From positions 149,983,917 through 150,047,916 of the forward strand of contig NC_053391.1 of the NCBI RefSeq assembly GCF_905171765.1: DNA of 64,000 nucleotides, in the 5' to 3' direction. This document shows, in pieces, positions 19,286 through 29,947 of the stretch (its first letter is position 1; every line of letters begins with the position of its first letter). The position numbers and the translations under genes are program-made. The notes beneath the pieces were generated by a model that had not been told where the DNA came from, did not search any database, and was given only the letters and a program-made list of their open reading frames with translations. Origin of the DNA: Bufo bufo. Its lineage: Eukaryota > Chordata > Amphibia > Anura > Bufonidae.

Positions 19286-21854
19286 TTTTTTTTTAGATAA
19301 GTGGTACTACGCGTGCTAGGTACTGTGCCACCCGGTATGAGTGGTTGGCACTGGCAGTGGGCACACTACAGTCTGTGGAAGTGGGCCTGACACACACTGG
19401 CAGCAGGCAAGCAACTGAATTTAGACTACTGTCTAAAAATTAAATGCCTTATTTATCGGCAAGCTACTGTGCCACCCGGTATCAGTGGTTGGCACTGGCA
19501 GTGGGCACACTACAGTCAGTGGAAGAGGGCCTGACACACACTGGCAGCAGGCAAGCAACTGAAATTACACTAAAGTGTAAAAATTAAATGCCTTATTTAT
19601 CGGCAAGCTACTGTGCCACCCGGTATGAATGGTTGGCACTGGCAGTGGGCACACTACAGTCAGTGGAAGAGGGCCTGACACACACTGGCAGCAGGCAAGC
19701 AACTGAATTTAGACTACTGTCTAAAAATTAAATGCCTTATTTATCGGCAAGCTACTGTGCCACCCGGTATCAGTGGTTGGCACTGGCAGTGGGCACACTA
19801 CAGTCAGTGGAAGCGGGCCTGACACACACTGGCAGCAGGCAAGCAACTGAAATTACACTAAAGTGTAAAAATTAAATGCCTTATTTATCGACAAGCTACT
19901 GTGCCACCCGGTATCAGTGGTTGGCACTGGCAGTGGGCACACTACAGTCAGTGGAAGCGGGCCTGACACACACTGGCAGCAGGCAAGCAACTGAATTTAG
20001 ACTACTGTCTAAAAATTAAATGCCTTATTTATCGGCAAGCTACTGTGCCACCCGGTATCAGTGGTTGGCACTGGCAGTGGGCACACTACAGTCAGTGGAA
20101 GAGGGCCTGACACACTGACTGGCAGCAGGCAAGCAACTGAATTTAGACTACTGTCTAAAAATTAAATGCCTTATTTATCGGCAAGCTACTGTGCCACCCG
20201 GTATCAGTGGTTGGCACTGGCAGTGGGCACACTACAGTCAGTGGAAGCGGGCCTGACACACACTGGCAGCAGGCAAGCAACTGAAATTACACTAAAGTGT
20301 AAAAATTAAATGCCTTATTTATCGGCAAGCTACTGTGCCACCCGGTATCAGTGGTTGGCACTGGCAGTGGGCACACTACAGTCAGTAGAAGCGGGCCTGA
20401 CACACACTGGCAGCAGGCAAGCAACTGAAATTACACTAAAGTGTAAAAATGAAATGCCTTATTTATCGGCAAGCTACTGTGCCACCCGGTATGAGTGGTT
20501 GGCACTGGCAGTGGGCACACTACAGTCAGTGGAAGAGGGCCTGACACACTGACTGGCAGCAGGCAAGCAACTGAATTTAGACTACTGTCTAAAAATTAAA
20601 TGCCTTATTTATCGGCAAGCTACTGTGCCACCCGGTATCAGTGGTTGGCACTGGCAGTGGGCACACTACAGTCAGTGGAAGCGGGCCTGACACACACTGG
20701 CAGCAGGCAAGCAACTGAAATTACACTAAAGTGTAAAAATTAAATGCCTTATTTATCGGCAAGCTACTGTGCCACCCGGTATGAGTGGTTGGCACTGGCA
20801 GTGGGCACACTACAGTCAGTGGAAGAGGGCCTGACACACACTGGCAGCAGGCAAGCAACTGAATTTAGACTACTGTCTAAAAATTAAATGCCTTATTTAT
20901 CGGCAAGCTACTGTGCCACCCGGTATCAGTGGTTGGCACTGGCAGTGGGCACACTACAGTCAGTGGAAGCGGGCCTGACACACACTGGCAGCAGGCAAGC
21001 AACTGAATTTAGACTACTGTCTAAAAATTAAATGCCTTATTTATCGGCAAGCTACTGTGCCACCCGGTATCAGTGGTTGGCACTGGCAGTGGGCACACTA
21101 CAGTCAGTTGAAGTCGGCCTGACACACACTAGCAGCAGGCAAGCAGCTGAAATTACACTAAAGTGTAAAAATTAAATGCCTTTTTTATGCAAAGTCCTGT
21201 GCCAGCCGGTATGAGTGGTGGGCACTGGCAGTGGGCACACTACAGTCAGTGGAAGTCAGCCTGACACACACTGGCAGGCAACTAACCTTAGATTAAAGTG
21301 TAAAAATTAAGTGCCTATTTTTTAAGCAAAGTCCTGTGCCACTCGGTATGACAGGGGTGGGCACTGGCAGTGGGCACACTACAGTCAGTTGAAGTCGGCC
21401 TGACACACACTAGCAGCAGGCAAGCAGCTGAAATTACATTAAAGTGTAAAAATTAAATGCCTTTTTTAAGCAAAGTCCTGTGCCAGCCGGTATGAGTGGT
21501 GGGCACTGGCAGTGGGCACACTACAGTCAGTGGAAGTCAGCCTGACACACACTGGCAGGCAACTAACCTTAGATTAAAGTGTAAAAATTAAGTGCCTATT
21601 TTTTAAGCAAAGTCCTGTGCCACTCGGTATGACAGGGGTGGGCACTGGCAGTGGGCACACTACAGTCAGTTGAAGTCGGCCTGACACACACTAGCAGCAG
21701 GCAAGCAGCTGAAATTACACTAAAGTGTAAAAATTAAATGCCTTTTTTATGCAAAGTCCTGTGCCAGCCGGTATGAGTGGTGGGCACTGGCAGTGGGCAC
21801 ACTACAGTCAGTGGAAGTCAGCCTGACACACACTGGCAGGCAACTAACCTTAGA
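19286..21854. repeat. hAT leader satellite array, first segment
   Basis: Tandem units of about 143-145 bp containing GTGCCACCCGGTATCAGTGG, TTGGCACTGGCAGTGGGCAC and GTGTAAAAATTAAATGCC. About thirteen units are very similar up to about 21170. A more diverged paired form (with CTGTGCCAGCCGGTATGAG and CTGTGCCACTCGGTATGAC types alternating) then continues to the TTAA insertion. The array lies between the transposase start and the right terminus, i.e. in the 5' region of the element. Confidence 0.9.
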
Positions 21855-21953
21855 TTAACCACCTCCGGACCGCTGTACGCACAGACGCGTCCTGGAGGTG
21901 GTTGATTCATTCCTCCTGGACGCATATACGCGTCCTCTCGCGAGACGCGAGAT

Positions 21954-22182
21954 TTCCTGTGAACGCGCGCACACAGGCGCGCGCGCTCACAGGAACGGAA
22001 GGTAAGAGAGTTGATCTCCAGCCTGCCAGCGGCGATCGTTCGCTGGCAGGCTGGAGATGTGTTTTTTTTAACCCCTAACAGGTATATTAGACGCTGTTTT
22101 GATAACAGCGTCTAATATACCTGCTACCTGGTCCTCTGGTGGTCCCATTTGTTTGGATCGACCACCAGAGGACACAGGTAGC
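21954..22182. repeat. Series of near-perfect hairpins
   Basis: Stems: 21954-21970 with 21977-21995 (GC-rich, one mismatch); 22014-22031 with 22041-22058 (18 bp, perfect, 9-nt loop); 22079-22098 with 22104-22123 (20 bp, perfect, 5-nt loop); 22131-22144 with 22160-22173 (14 bp, perfect), extended by GCTACCTG/CAGGTAGC with one bulge. The arms are unrelated to one another, so this is not a tandem repeat. Confidence 0.85.
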
Positions 22183-22229
22183 TCAGTAAAGTCCCACCAA
22201 GCACCACTACACTACACTACACCCCCCCC

Positions 22230-23540
22230 CCGTCACTTATTAACCCCTTATTAGCCCCTGATCACCCCTGATCACCCCATATAGACTCCCTGATCACCCC
22301 CCTGTCATTGATTACCCCCCTGTCATTGATCAACCCCCTGTAAAGCTCCATTCAGATGTCCGCATGATTTTTACGGATCCACTGATAGATGGATCGGATC
22401 CGCAAAACGCATCCGGACGTCTGAATGAAGCCTTACAGGGGCATGATCAATGACTGTGGTTATCACCCCATATAGACTCCCTGATCACCCCCCTGTCATT
22501 GATCACCCCCCTGTCATTGATTACCCCCCTGTAAAGCTCCATTCAGACGTCCGCATGATTTTTACGGATCCACTGATAGATGGATCGGATCCGCAAAACG
22601 CATCCGGACGTCTGAATGAAGCCTTACAGGGGCATGATCAATGACTGTGGTGATCACCCCATATAGACTCCCTGATCACCCCCCTGTAAAGCTCCATTCA
22701 GATGTCCGCATGATTTTTACGGATCCACTGATAGATGGATCGGATCCGCAAAACGCATCCGGACGTCTGAATGAAGCCTTACAGGGGCATGATCAATGAC
22801 TGTGGTTATCACCCCATATAGACTCCCTGATCACCCCCCTGTCATTGATCACCCCCCTGTCATTGATTACCCCCCTGTAAAGCTCCATTCAGACGTCCGC
22901 ATGATTTTTACGGATCCACTGATAGATGGATCGGATCCGCAAAACGCATCCGGACGTCTGAATGAAGCCTTACAGGGGCATGATCAATGACTGTGGTGAT
23001 CACCCCATATAGACTCCCTGATCACCCCCCTGTCATTGATTACCCCCCTGTCATTGATCACCCCCCTGTAAAGCTCCATTCAGATGTCCGCATGATTTTT
23101 ACGGATCCACTGATAGATGGATCGGATCCGCAAAACGCATCCGGACGTCTGAATGAAGCCTTACAGGGGCATGATCAATGACTGTGGTGATCACCCCATA
23201 TAGACTCCCTGATCACCCCCCTGTCATTGATTACCCCCCTGTCATTGATCACCCCCCTGTAAAGCTCCATTCAGACGTCCGCATGATTTTTACGGATCCA
23301 CTGATAGATGGATCGGATCCGCAAAACGCATCCGGACGTCTGAATGAAGCCTTACACGGGCGTGATCAATGACTGTGGTTATCACCCCATATAGACTCCC
23401 TGATCACCCCCCTGTCATTGATCACCACCCCTGTCATTGATCACCCCCCCTGTCATTGATCACCCCCCCTGTCATTGATCACCCCCCCTGTCATTGATCA
23501 CCCCCCTGTCATTGATCACCCCCCTGTAAGGCTCCATTCA
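22230..23540. repeat. 191-bp tandem repeat with internal hairpin, plus 18-bp microsatellite
   Basis: Units containing CTCCATTCAGACGTCCGCAT and CGGACGTCTGAATGAAG (inverse of each other, forming a hairpin) recur about six times. The spacing is 191 bp, with one short unit of about 155 bp near 22640-22795. The 64-codon frames inside are repeat artefacts. At 23400-23530 the motif CTGTCATTGATCACCCC repeats about seven times. Confidence 0.85.
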
Positions 23541-23549
23541 GACATTTTT

Positions 23550-26260
23550 TTGGCCCAAGTTAGCGGAATTATTATTTTTTTTTCTTACAAAGTCTCATAT
23601 TCCACTAACTTGTGACAAAAAATAAAATTTGACATGAACTCACCATACCCCTCACGGAATCCAAATGCGTAAAATTTTTTAGACATTTATATTCCAGACT
23701 TCTTCTCACGCTTTAGGGCCCCTAGAATGCCAGGGCAGTATAAATACCCCACATGTGACCCCATTTCGGAAAGAAGACACCCCCAGGTATTCAGTGAGGG
23801 GCATATTGAGTCCATGAAAGATTGAAATTTTTGTCCCAAGTTAGCGGAACGGGAGACTTTGTGAGAAAAAAATAAAAAATATCAATTTCTGCTAACTTGT
23901 GCCAAAAAAAAAAAATTTCTATGAACTCGCCATGCCCCTCATTGAATACCTTGGGGTGTCTTCTTTCCAAAATGGGGTCACATGTGGGGTATTTATACTG
24001 CCCTGGCATTCTAGGGGCCCCAAAGCGTGAGAAGAAGTCTGGTATCCAAATGTCTAAAAATGCCCTCCTAAAAGGAATTTGGGCCCCTTTGCGCATCTAG
24101 GCTGCAAAAAAGTGTCACACATCTGGTATCGCCGTACTCAGGAGAAGTTGGGGAATGTGTTTTGGGGTGTCATTTTACATATACCCATGCTGGGTGAGAT
24201 AAATATCTTGGTCAAATGCCAACTTTGTATAAAAAAATGGGAAAAGTTGTCTTTTGCCAAGATATTTCTCTCACCCAGCATGGGTATATGTAAAAAGACA
24301 CCCCAAAACACATTCCCCAACTTCTCCCGAGTACGGAGATACCAGATGTGTGACACTTTTTTGCAGCCTAGGTGGGCAAAGGGGCCCATATTCCAAAGAG
24401 CACCTTTCTGATTTCACTGGTCATTTACCTACTTACCACACATTAGGGCCCCTGGAAAATGCCAGGGCAGTATAACTACCCCACAAGTGACCCCATTTTG
24501 GAAAGAAGACACCCCAAGGTATTCCGTGAGGGGCATGGCGAGTTCCTAGAATTTTTTATTTTTTGTCACAAGTTAGTGGAAAATGATGATTTTTTTTTTT
24601 TTTTTTTTTTCATACAAAGTCTCATATTCCACTAACTTGTGACAAAAAATAAAAACTTCCATGAACTCACTATGCCCATCAGCGAATACCTTGGGGTCTA
24701 TTCTTTCCAAAATGGGGTCACTTGTGGGGTAGGTATAATGCCCTGGTATTTTAGGGGCCCAAATGTGTGGTAAGGAGTTTGAAATCAAATTCTGTAAAAA
24801 ATGACGAGTGAAATCCGAAAGGTGCTCTTTGGAATATGGGCCCCTTTGCCCACCTAGGCTGCAAAAAAGTGTCACACATCTGGTATCTCCGTACTCAGGA
24901 GAAGGTGGGGAATGTGTTTTGGGGTGTCATTTTACATATACCCATGCTGGGTGAGAGAAATATCTTGGTCAAATGCCAACTTTGTATAAAAAAATGGGAA
25001 AAGTTGTCTTTTGCCAAGATATTTCTCTCACCCAGCATGGGTATATGTAAAAAGACACCCCAAAACACATTCCCCAACTTCTCCCGAGTACGGAGATACC
25101 AGATGTGTGACACTTTTTTGCAGCCTAGGTGGGCAAAGGGGCCCATATTCCAAAGAGCACCTTTCGGATTTCACTGGTCATTTACCTACTTACCACACAT
25201 TAGGGCCCCTGGAAAATGCCAGGGCAGTATAACTACCCCACAAGTGACCCCATTTTGGAAAGAAGACACCCCAAGGTATTCCGTGAGGGGCATGGCGAGT
25301 TCCTAGAATTTTTTATTTTTTGTCACAAGTTAGTGGAAAATGATGTTTTTTTTTTTTTTTTTTTTTTTTTCATACAAAGTCTCATATTCCACTAACTTGT
25401 GACAAAAAATAAAAACTTCCATGAACTCACTATGCCCATCAGCGAATACCTTGGGGTCTCTTCTTTCCAAAATGGGGTCACTTGTGGGGTAGTTATACTG
25501 CCCTGGCATTCTAGGGGCCCAAATGTGTGGTAAGGAGTTTGAAATCAAATTCTGTAAAAAATGACGAGTGAAATCCGAAAGGTGCTCTTTGGAATATGGG
25601 CCCCTTTGCCCACCTAGGCTGCAAAAAAGTGTCACACATCTGGTATCTCCGTATTCAGGAGAAGTTGGGGAATGTGTTTTGGGGTGTCATTTTACATATA
25701 CCCATGCTGGGTGAGAGAAATATCTTGGCAAAAGACAACTTTTCCCATTTTTTTATACAAAGTTGGCATTTGACCAAGATATTTATCTCACCCAGCATGG
25801 GTATATGTAAAATGACACCCCAAAACACATTCCCCAACTTCTACTGAATACGGAGATACCAGATGTGTGACACTTTTTTGCAGCCTAGGTGGGCAAAGGG
25901 GCCCACATTCCAAAGAGCACCTTTCGGATTTCACTGGTCAGTTTTTACAGAATTTGATTTCAAACTCCTTACCACACATTTGGGCCCCTAGAATGCCAGG
26001 GCAGTATAACTACCCCACAAGTGACCCCATTTTGGAAAGAAGAGACCCCAAGGTATTTCGTGATGGGCATAGTGAGTTCATGGAAGTTTTTATTTTTTGT
26101 CACAAGTTAGTGGAATATGAGACTTTGTAAGAAAAAAAAAATAAAAATAAAAAATCATCATTTTCCGCTAACTTGTGACAAAAAATAAAAAGTTCTATGA
26201 ACTCACTATGCCCATCAGCGAATACCTTAGGGTGTGTACTTTCCGAAATGGGGTCATTTG
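23550..26260. repeat. Three tandem fold-back modules (period about 757 bp)
   Basis: Each module has a palindromic core of about 310 bp (24079-24389, 24836-25146, 25596-25900). The arms contain GTGTCACACATCTGGTAT and ACATATACCCATGCTGGG with their inverses, meeting around ATCTTGGTCAAATGCC or its inverse. Between cores lies another inverted motif, ATTCCACTAACTTGTGAC / GTCACAAGTTAGTGGAA. Cores 1 and 2 have the centre in one orientation and core 3 in the other. Confidence 0.85.
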
Positions 26261-26751
26261 TGGGGTGTTTGTACTGTCTGGGCATTGTAGAACCTCAGGA
26301 AACATGACAGGTGCTCAGAAAGTCAGAGCTGCTTCAAAAAGCGGAAATTCACATTTTTGTACCATAGTTTGTAAACGCTATAACTTTTACCCAAACCATT
26401 TTTTTTTTACCCAAACATTTTTTTTTTATCAAAGACATGTAGAACAATAAATTTAGAGCAAAATTTATATATGGATGTCATTTTTTTTGCAAAATTTTAC
26501 AACTGAAAGTGAAAAATGTCATTTTTTTGCAAAAAAATCGTTAAATTTCGATTAATAACAAAAAAAGTAAAAATGTCAGCAGCAATGAAATACCACCAAA
26601 TGAAAGCTCTATTAGTGAGAAGAAAAGGAGGTAAAATTCATTTGGGTGGTAAGTTGCATGACCGAGCAATAAATGGTGAAAGTAGTGTAGGTCAGAAGTG
26701 TAAAAAGTGGCCTGGTCTTTCAGGGTGTTTAAGCACTGGGGGCTGAGGTGG

Positions 26752-27840
26752 TTAAAGTGTAAAAATTAAGTGCCTATTTTTTAAGCAAAGTCCTGTGCCA
26801 CTCGGTATGACAGGGGTGGGCACTGGCAGTGGGCACACTACAGTCAGTTGAAGTCGGCCTGACACACACTAGCAGCAGGCAAGCAGCTGAAATTACATTA
26901 AAGTGTAAAAATTAAATGCCTTTTTTAAGCAAAGTCCTGTGCCAGCCGGTATGAGTGGTGGGCACTGGCAGTGGGCACACTACAGTCAGTGGAAGTCAGC
27001 CTGACACACACTGGCAGGCAACTAACCTTAGATTAAAGTGTAAAAATTAAGTGCCTATTTTTTAAGCAAAGTCCTGTGCCACTCGGTATGACAGGGGTGG
27101 GCACTGGCAGTGGGCACACTACAGTCAGTTGAAGTCGGCCTGACACACACTAGCAGCAGGCAAGCAGCTGAAATTACATTAAAGTGTAAAAATTAAATGC
27201 CTTTTTTAAGCAAAGTCCTGTGCCAGCCGGTATGAGTGGTGGGCACTGGCAGTGGGCACACTACAGCCAGTGGAAGTCAGCCTGACACACACTGGCAGGC
27301 AACTAACCTTAGATTAAAGTGTAAAAATTAAGTGCCTATTTTTTAAGCAAAGTCCTGTGCCACTCGGGATGACAGGGGTGGGCACTGGCAGTGGGCACAC
27401 TACAGTCAGTTGAAGTCGGCCTGACACACACTGGCAGGCAACTAACCTTAGATTAAAGTGTAAAAATGAAGTGCCTTTTTTTTAAGCAAAGTCCTGTGCC
27501 ACACGGGATGACAGGGGTGGGCACTGGCAGTGGGCACACTACAGTCAGTTGAAGTCGGCCTGACACACACTAGCAGCAGGCAAGCAGCTGAAATTACACT
27601 AAAGTGTAAAAATTAAATGCCTTTTTTATGCAAAGTCCTGTGCCAGCCGGTATGAGTGGTGGGCACTGGCAGTGGGCACACTACAGTCAGTGGAAGTCAG
27701 CCTGACACACACTGGCAGGCAACTAACCTTAGATTAAAGTGTAAAAATTAAGTGCCTTTTTTTAAGCAAAGTCCTGTGCCACACGGAATGACAGGGGTGA
27801 GCACTGGCAGTGGGCACACTACAGTCTGTGGGCCTGCAGC
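26752..27840. repeat. hAT leader satellite array, second segment
   Basis: Continuation of the array in 19286-21854 after the TTAA element. About seven more units with CTGTGCCACTCGGTATGACA or CTGTGCCAGCCGGTATGAG alternate, becoming diverged near 27780-27840. Confidence 0.85.
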
Positions 27841-28573
27841 TCCTCACACACAGGCAGGCCAGGCAACTGCAATATGTATATAAAGGAAAAAAAAAAAGCA
27901 GACTAATGTTGCAGCCCTAAAAAGGGCTTTTTGGGGTGCTGTCAGGACGCTGTCCTTACAGCAGAGATCAGATGAGTCTTTCAGGACTGGAGTGGACACT
28001 GAATTCACTAGCCTAGCTATCGATTTCCCAATTAAATCAGCAGCAGTTACAGTCTCCCTCCTCTCACTAAGACTGCAGCTTCAGAATGAATCTAAAATGG
28101 ATGCTGTGCAGGAGGTGGGAGGGTCTGGGAGGGAGGGTATGCTGCTGATTGGCTGGAATGTGTCTGCTGACTGTGAGGTACAGGGTCAAAGTTTGCTCAA
28201 TGATGATGTATAGGGGGCGGACCGAACATCGCATGTGTTCGCCCGGCAGAGGCGAACGCGAACAAGCTATGTTCGCCGGGAACTGTTCGCCGTCGGATAG
28301 TTCGGGCCATCTCTAGTGTGTGTGTGTGGGGGAAGGAGGTATATAGTGTGGGGCAGGAAAATGGATGTGTAATGTGCAGATGACAGATATTTGTCCATAC
28401 ATACATGCTACAGACATAGTGGTGTGATGGCAGATAAAGCTTTCATAAATATTCATGATCTCGAAAAAAAAATCGGAATACATACAAATTGGCATTTTAT
28501 AATGTTTGAGTGGATATTAATGTATTAAGTATTGTTGTGAGTCACAACAATACTTATTGCCCCAAATCATGTA

Positions 28574-29502
28574 CAGTACAGACCAAAAGTTTGGACACAC
28601 CTTCTCATTCAAAGAGTTTTCTTTATTTTCATGACTATGAAGGCATCAAAACTATGAATTAACACATGTGGAATTATATACATAACAAACAAGTGTGAAA
28701 CAACTGAAAATATGTCATATTCTAGGTTCTTCAAAGTAGCCACCTTTTGCTTTGATTACTGCTTTGCTCACTCTTGGCATTCTCTTGATGAGCTTCAAGA
28801 GGTAGTCCCCTGAAATGGTCTTCCAACAGTCTTGAAGGAGTTCCCAGAGATGCTTAGCACGTGTTAGCCCTTTTGCCTTCAATCTGCGGTCCAGCTCACC
28901 CCAAACCATCTCGATTGGGTTTAGGTCCGGTCACTGTGGAGGCCAGGTCATCTGGCGCAGCACCCCATCACTCTCCTTCATGGTCAAATAGCCCTTACTT
29001 TCAAAGTTTTCCCAATTTTTCGGCTGACTGACTGACCTTCATTTCTTAAAGTAATCTCGTTTTTCTTTACTTAGCTGCTTTTTTATTGCCATAATACAAA
29101 TTCTAACAGTATTCAGTAGGACTATCAGCTGTGTATCCACCTGACTTCTCCTCAACGCCACTGATGGTCCCAACCCCATTTATAAGGCAAGAAATCCCAC
29201 TTATTAAACCTGACAGGGCACACCTGTGAAGTGAAAACCATTTCAGGGGACTACCTCTTGAATCTCATCAAGAGAATGCCAAGAGTGTGCAAAGCAGTAA
29301 TCAAAGCAAAAGGTGGCTACTTTGAAGAACCTAGAATATGACATATTTTCAGTTGTTTCACACTTGTTTGTTATGTATATAATTCCACATGTGTTAATTC
29401 ATAGTTTTGATGCCTTCAGTGTGAATCTACAATTTTCATAGTCATGAAAATAAAGAAAACTCTTTGAATGAGAAGGTGTGTCCAAACTTTTGGTCTGTAC
29501 TG
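28574..29502 (-). mobile_element. Internally deleted Tc1/mariner copy
   Basis: Terminal inverted repeats beginning CAGTACAGACCAAAAGTTTG, flanked by TA (28572-28573 and 29503-29504). On the minus strand a short amino-terminal segment (K-K-Q-L-S-K-E-K-R) is fused to a carboxyl-terminal piece with M-V-W-G-E-L-D-R-R and a G-G-Y-F-E-E-P-R-I end (28715-28909). The catalytic centre is missing. The copy at 58327-59265 has the same internal junction. Confidence 0.9.
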
Positions 29503-29656
29503 TATATCTACACAAACAAGATAAAATGTCAATTTGTATGTATTCCAAAAAATATTACAATTTTAGGATAACTTAAACAGCATATAAATAGTTAAATACA
29601 TTTAAATAATAAGCATGCTATACTACTTTACAGTGCTATAAAGTTTAGTTACTTAC

Positions 29657-29704
29657 AGTGATGATGACATCTAGCTCAGCGTCTGTGAAATTGCTCCTGA
29701 CCAT
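29657..29704 (-). pseudogene. Myb/SANT-like transposon gene copy 2, first exon
   Basis: ATG at 29704, 16 codons (M-V-R-S-N-F-T-D-A-E-L-D-V-I-I-T), then a good donor (GTAAGT, 29656-29651). F-T-D-A-E-L-D-V is the usual start of a Myb/SANT-like domain. It ends in phase 0, and exon 2 at 13070 starts in phase 0 and continues the same helix bundle. The intron between them is now 16.6 kb because of nested transposons. Confidence 0.6.
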
Positions 29705-29935
29705 TTTTTCTAGAATACTTTATCTTCACAAACGAATCTTTGAAAACGCTTGCGAGACTAAGACACGCCTGCGCATGCGTACACGGAAATTTCAATGATG
29801 AATTAGCGAGTGTAGAAATATATCACGAATATAGCGAATTCAAATATTGTGAATATATCACGAATATTTGATGAAATATTCGTGAAATATCGCAAATTCG
29901 AATATGGGACCTACCGCTTATCACTAGTCACAACA
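29705..29935 (-). mobile_element. Terminal region of the Myb-bearing element (hAT-like end)
   Basis: Ends on the right in a terminus that reads, inverted, TAGTGATAAGCGGTAGGTCC, followed inward by AATATTCG-rich subterminal repeats and a CTGCGCATGCG (NRF1-like) motif at about 29767. The same end style occurs in the MITE at 43101-43715, whose 8-bp TSD indicates hAT. The left end of this element was not found. Confidence 0.5.
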
Positions 29936-29947
29936 CATGTGGCACTA

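Larger units (their letters stand above)
21859..26751. mobile_element. TTAA-target element (piggyBac or Kolobok type), non-autonomous, 4.9 kb
   Basis: Inserted in the hAT satellite with TTAA at both edges (21855-21858 and 26752-26755). The ends are CCACCTCCGG and (inverted) CCACCTCAGCC. The neighbouring satellite units show the empty site, reading TTAGATTAAAGTGT where this unit is split, so the TTAA duplication is proven within the window. No transposase is encoded. Contents in order: a cluster of hairpins (21954-22182), tandem 191-bp units (about 22310-23390), an 18-bp microsatellite (23400-23530) and three fold-back modules (about 23550-26260). TTAA duplication is shared by piggyBac and Kolobok, and I cannot choose between them. 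Confidence 0.85.
13734..28315 (-). mobile_element. Autonomous-looking 14.6-kb hAT transposon
   Basis: Termini TAGTGATGTCGCGAA at 13734 and (reverse complement) TAGAGATGGCCCGAA at 28315, flanked by a perfect 8-bp TSD GTGTGTGT (13726-13733 and 28316-28323). The minus strand carries an uninterrupted BED-hAT transposase (16037-19285). The 3' side (13740-15950) holds tandem units and rearranged pieces of the transposase gene. The 5' side (about 19300-27840) is a long satellite array that has received a later TTAA element. After subtracting that insert the hAT is about 9.7 kb, still long for a hAT. The intact ORF suggests recent activity. Confidence 0.85.

Noticed and set aside
22310..23540. Regularly spaced repeats resembling a CRISPR array
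   Set aside because: The units are contiguous 191-bp tandem copies without unique spacers, in a eukaryotic transposon.
24079..25900. Matching ORFs on both strands beginning M-G-P-F-A-H-L-G-C-K-K
   Set aside because: They arise from both arms of the same palindromic modules; no coding signature.
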